From assembly GCA_018333535.1 (NCBI GenBank), contig JAGXTA010000152.1, positions 1 through 36,627 on the forward strand: 36,627 nucleotides of DNA, written 5' to 3'. Position 1 is the stretch's first letter, and each line of letters starts with the position of its first letter. Origin of the DNA: Deltaproteobacteria bacterium. Lineage in GTDB: Bacteria; Desulfobacterota; BSN033; UBA1163. The notes under the pieces were generated by a model. It saw nothing but the letters and a program-made list of their open reading frames with translations, was not told the origin of the DNA and did no database searches. This document shows, piece by piece, positions 34,984 to 36,627 of this stretch. The position numbers were made by a program, and so were the translations under genes.

Positions 34984-36291
34984 ATGAGAACGAGATGGTC
35001 TGTGGGATTGGCTTTAGGAATTCTCCTCTCCGCAGGAGTGGTTTTGGCCCAGGAGTCCCAGAAGCCGCTGACCCTTGAGGAGAGCATCAAGATCGCTTTG
35101 GATCGTAACTTAAAACTTCATTCTTCGATGGAGGGCGTGGCGGGCTCCGAATTCAGAAGAAAGGCCGCCATGACTGATTTCTTTGCAAAATGGACAGGAC
35201 AGTATGGTTACACTTATTATAACAGTCCAACGGTTGTTGGTTTTTTTGGAGGCGGTGTGACGGGAGCAGACCGGAATGTCTACAACTTAGGGACCACCGT
35301 TAGCCAGCCCCTTTTCGCAGGAGGCTCCATCCTCTCAAATTATCGTCTTGAGAAACTGGGCGTGGATGTCTCGAAAACGGATGTGGAGACGGTTAAAAGG
35401 GACATTGTGCTTCAGGTGAGAGAAGGATACTTCAATATCTTGAGGGCTGAGAAATTTCTGGATGTGGCCCGCCAGACGGTCAAACAATTTACAGCCCAGT
35501 TGGAGGTAACCCGAGCTTTTTTTGAGGTGGGGATCGTTCCCAAGAATGATGTCCTTCAGGCAGAGGTGAGGCTTGCCAATGCAAAACAGGGGCTGGTCAG
35601 GGCAGAAAGTGACGTGGTTTTGGCCAAGGCTTCATTTAATTCATTGCTTCGCAATGAAATTAATACGCCTTTCCATATTATCGATATTCTCAGTTACGCG
35701 CCATTTAAACTTCCATTTGAAGAATCCCTCAAGGAGGCGTTTGAAAAGAGACCGGAGATAAAGGCGGCCGGATTGAAGATCGAACAGGCCAAGGAAGGGG
35801 TGAAGATTGCGAAGAGCGGATTCTTTCCCACTATTAATCTTTCGGGCAATTATTCCCGATTTTCAGAGGAGCCTACGCTCATGGGCGATCTTCGAAGTGA
35901 GAGATGGACCATCCAGGGCATTGCAACGATTACCCTCGGGGATTGGGGAAAGACCGCGCATAAAGTTGGAGAGAGCAAGGTAAAGGTGACACAGGCCGAG
36001 GATGCAAAAGTTCAATTGGTCGAGGGGATCACCCTGGATGTTAAGAATGGCCATCAGGTTATGCTGGTTGCTGAAAAAAATATCGGCGTGGCGGAAAAAG
36101 CAATTGAGCAGGCAGAAGAGAATTTGAGGATGAATGAGGAACGATATAAACATCAGGTGGCCACAGCCACCGATGTTCTCGATGCAGTCACTTTGTTGGC
36201 TCAGGCAAGGGTCAATTACTATGGAGCCTTAAGCGATTTTAATATCGCCAAAGCAAGACTGGAACGGGCCATGGGAAGGATGTATCCGTAA
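34984..36291 (+). CDS. TolC-family outer-membrane efflux protein
   Basis: TolC-type trimers form the outer-membrane channel of efflux pumps and type I secretion systems. The protein has a signal peptide (LALGILLSAGVVLA, cleavage likely before QES). Two repeated halves follow, each rich in the helical pattern of the OEP family: KPLTLEESIKIALDRNLKL at the start, LRAEKFLDVARQTVKQF and FEVGIVPKNDVLQAEVRLA in half one, and ATDVLDAVTLLAQARVNYY near the end. The length, about 435 residues, is normal. ATG 34984 and an adjacent TTG at 34981 both suit the strong AAAGGAGG site inside the end of the TetR gene. A periplasmic adaptor and inner-membrane pump normally follow, but here the next gene is an unrelated one on the other strand. 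Confidence 0.9.
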   Translation: MRTRWSVGLALGILLSAGVVLAQESQKPLTLEESIKIALDRNLKLHSSMEGVAGSEFRRKAAMTDFFAKWTGQYGYTYYNSPTVVGFFGGGVTGADRNVYNLGTTVSQPLFAGGSILSNYRLEKLGVDVSKTDVETVKRDIVLQVREGYFNILRAEKFLDVARQTVKQFTAQLEVTRAFFEVGIVPKNDVLQAEVRLANAKQGLVRAESDVVLAKASFNSLLRNEINTPFHIIDILSYAPFKLPFEESLKEAFEKRPEIKAAGLKIEQAKEGVKIAKSGFFPTINLSGNYSRFSEEPTLMGDLRSERWTIQGIATITLGDWGKTAHKVGESKVKVTQAEDAKVQLVEGITLDVKNGHQVMLVAEKNIGVAEKAIEQAEENLRMNEERYKHQVATATDVLDAVTLLAQARVNYYGALSDFNIAKARLERAMGRMYP

Positions 36292-36337
36292 AAAAACAGT
36301 GAATAGTAAATAGCTTGAGAGTACCGAGTTCTTAACG

Positions 36338-36356
36338 ATCAAGATAGCTTGATTTT
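36338..36356 (+). terminator. Possible intrinsic terminator after the tolC-like gene
   Basis: ATCAAG (36338-36343), loop ATAG, CTTGAT (36348-36353) and a short T run form a small hairpin 47 bases after the tolC-like stop. The stem is A/T rich and overlaps the last codons of the gene on the opposite strand, so it is only a candidate. Confidence 0.35.
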
Positions 36357-36627
36357 GCCTTCCTTTGCAAGTGTGATTTTCATCTGCGAGAGTTGAATCG
36401 CTAAATCGATCCACTGTTGCGTGAGTTTTTTAAATCGTTTGAATGTCGCGATTTGTCGTTTGAGGTCTTGTACGAATTCAGCCTTGACGTATTCGGTTTT
36501 GCTTTTCATCCGATAGGTGTAACTGATCTGATAGAATCCGCCTTTTTTTTCTTTGGGCCTCTGATATTGGTACGTCAGTGACCCTGGCCTCATCTCCCCG
36601 ATGCTCATCAGTTTTTCTTTGACTCCA
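36339..36627 (-). CDS. DUF6788-like small protein, 5' end beyond the right edge
   Basis: The minus-strand frame ends at 36339 and contains IGEMRPGSLTYQYQ and GGFYQISYTYRMKSKTEYV, then a basic helical tail (LKRQIATFKRFKKLTQQWID). I recall this pattern from DUF6788-type proteins, short proteins often found beside transposase genes. The first ATG in view is at 36608 (89 residues), but the frame stays open to the window edge with VKEKL before it, so the gene may begin outside. The cysteine cluster seen in many relatives after the RPGSL segment is absent. Function is unknown. Its position directly after a tolC gene that lacks pump genes suggests an insertion nearby. Confidence 0.6.
   Translation of the reverse strand, partial: GVKEKLMSIGEMRPGSLTYQYQRPKEKKGGFYQISYTYRMKSKTEYVKAEFVQDLKRQIATFKRFKKLTQQWIDLAIQLSQMKITLAKEGKIKLS

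Overview
The window looks like a chromosomal segment of a Gram-negative bacterium of the former Deltaproteobacteria (Desulfobacterota, perhaps Syntrophobacterales-like). This is an inference. It rests on the long-form HflX N-terminus, a pilB-pilT-pilC-pilS-pilR cluster of the kind known from Geobacter and Myxococcus, the dnaE-accA order, and a TolC-type outer-membrane protein. No 16S rRNA gene is present to confirm it. Most of the window is conserved housekeeping DNA with short intergenic gaps. Mobile-looking fragments sit at both edges, and palindromic repeats fill many of the gaps.

Layout. Positions 1-219 (minus) hold the 5' end of a DUF4338/DruA-like gene, probably part of a mobile element. 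Positions 308-15996 (plus) carry rtcA-hflX (RNA end repair and ribosome rescue), guaB, a TPR/zinc-ribbon membrane protein, a PATAN (DUF4388)-like membrane protein, guaA, dnaE, accA and mutL. Positions 16003-23430 (minus) are a type IV pilus cluster read pilB-pilT-pilC-pilS-pilR, with an excellent sigma-54 promoter in front of pilB. Positions 23647-25837 (minus) are an OmpR-type response regulator and its histidine kinase. Positions 25990-27606 (plus) are a nitrilase-superfamily amidohydrolase and lepB. ribF (minus) overlaps the end of lepB. A tRNA-Leu(CAG) lies at 28759-28847 between two copies of one repeat. A class A penicillin-binding protein follows (minus, 28981-31035). Positions 31178-34232 (plus) hold a polyprenyl-phosphate-type glycosyltransferase and an asparagine synthetase. 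Positions 34353-36291 are a TetR regulator and a TolC-family protein. The right edge has a small DUF6788-like gene (minus).

How the parts fit. The guaB and guaA steps of GMP synthesis bracket two uncharacterised membrane proteins. dnaE, accA and mutL cover replication, fatty-acid synthesis and mismatch repair. The pilus operon appears self-contained for regulation: PilS/PilR form a sigma-54-dependent two-component system, and the operon's own promoter is of the sigma-54 type. The right third is mostly cell-envelope work: signal peptidase, PBP1A-like synthase, glycosyltransferase and outer-membrane channel.

The most unusual points are: (1) hflX seems to start at an AUC codon with a near-perfect Shine-Dalgarno, 40 codons upstream of the first conventional start; (2) a family of palindromic intergenic repeats, two copies of which flank the tRNA gene as direct repeats; (3) a PATAN-like protein whose C-terminus resembles a pseudopilin periplasmic domain, paired with a TPR/zinc-ribbon membrane protein; (4) the sigma-54 promoter of the pil operon. 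I saw no CRISPR array, prophage or complete defence system. The DruA-like fragment alone does not show a Druantia system.
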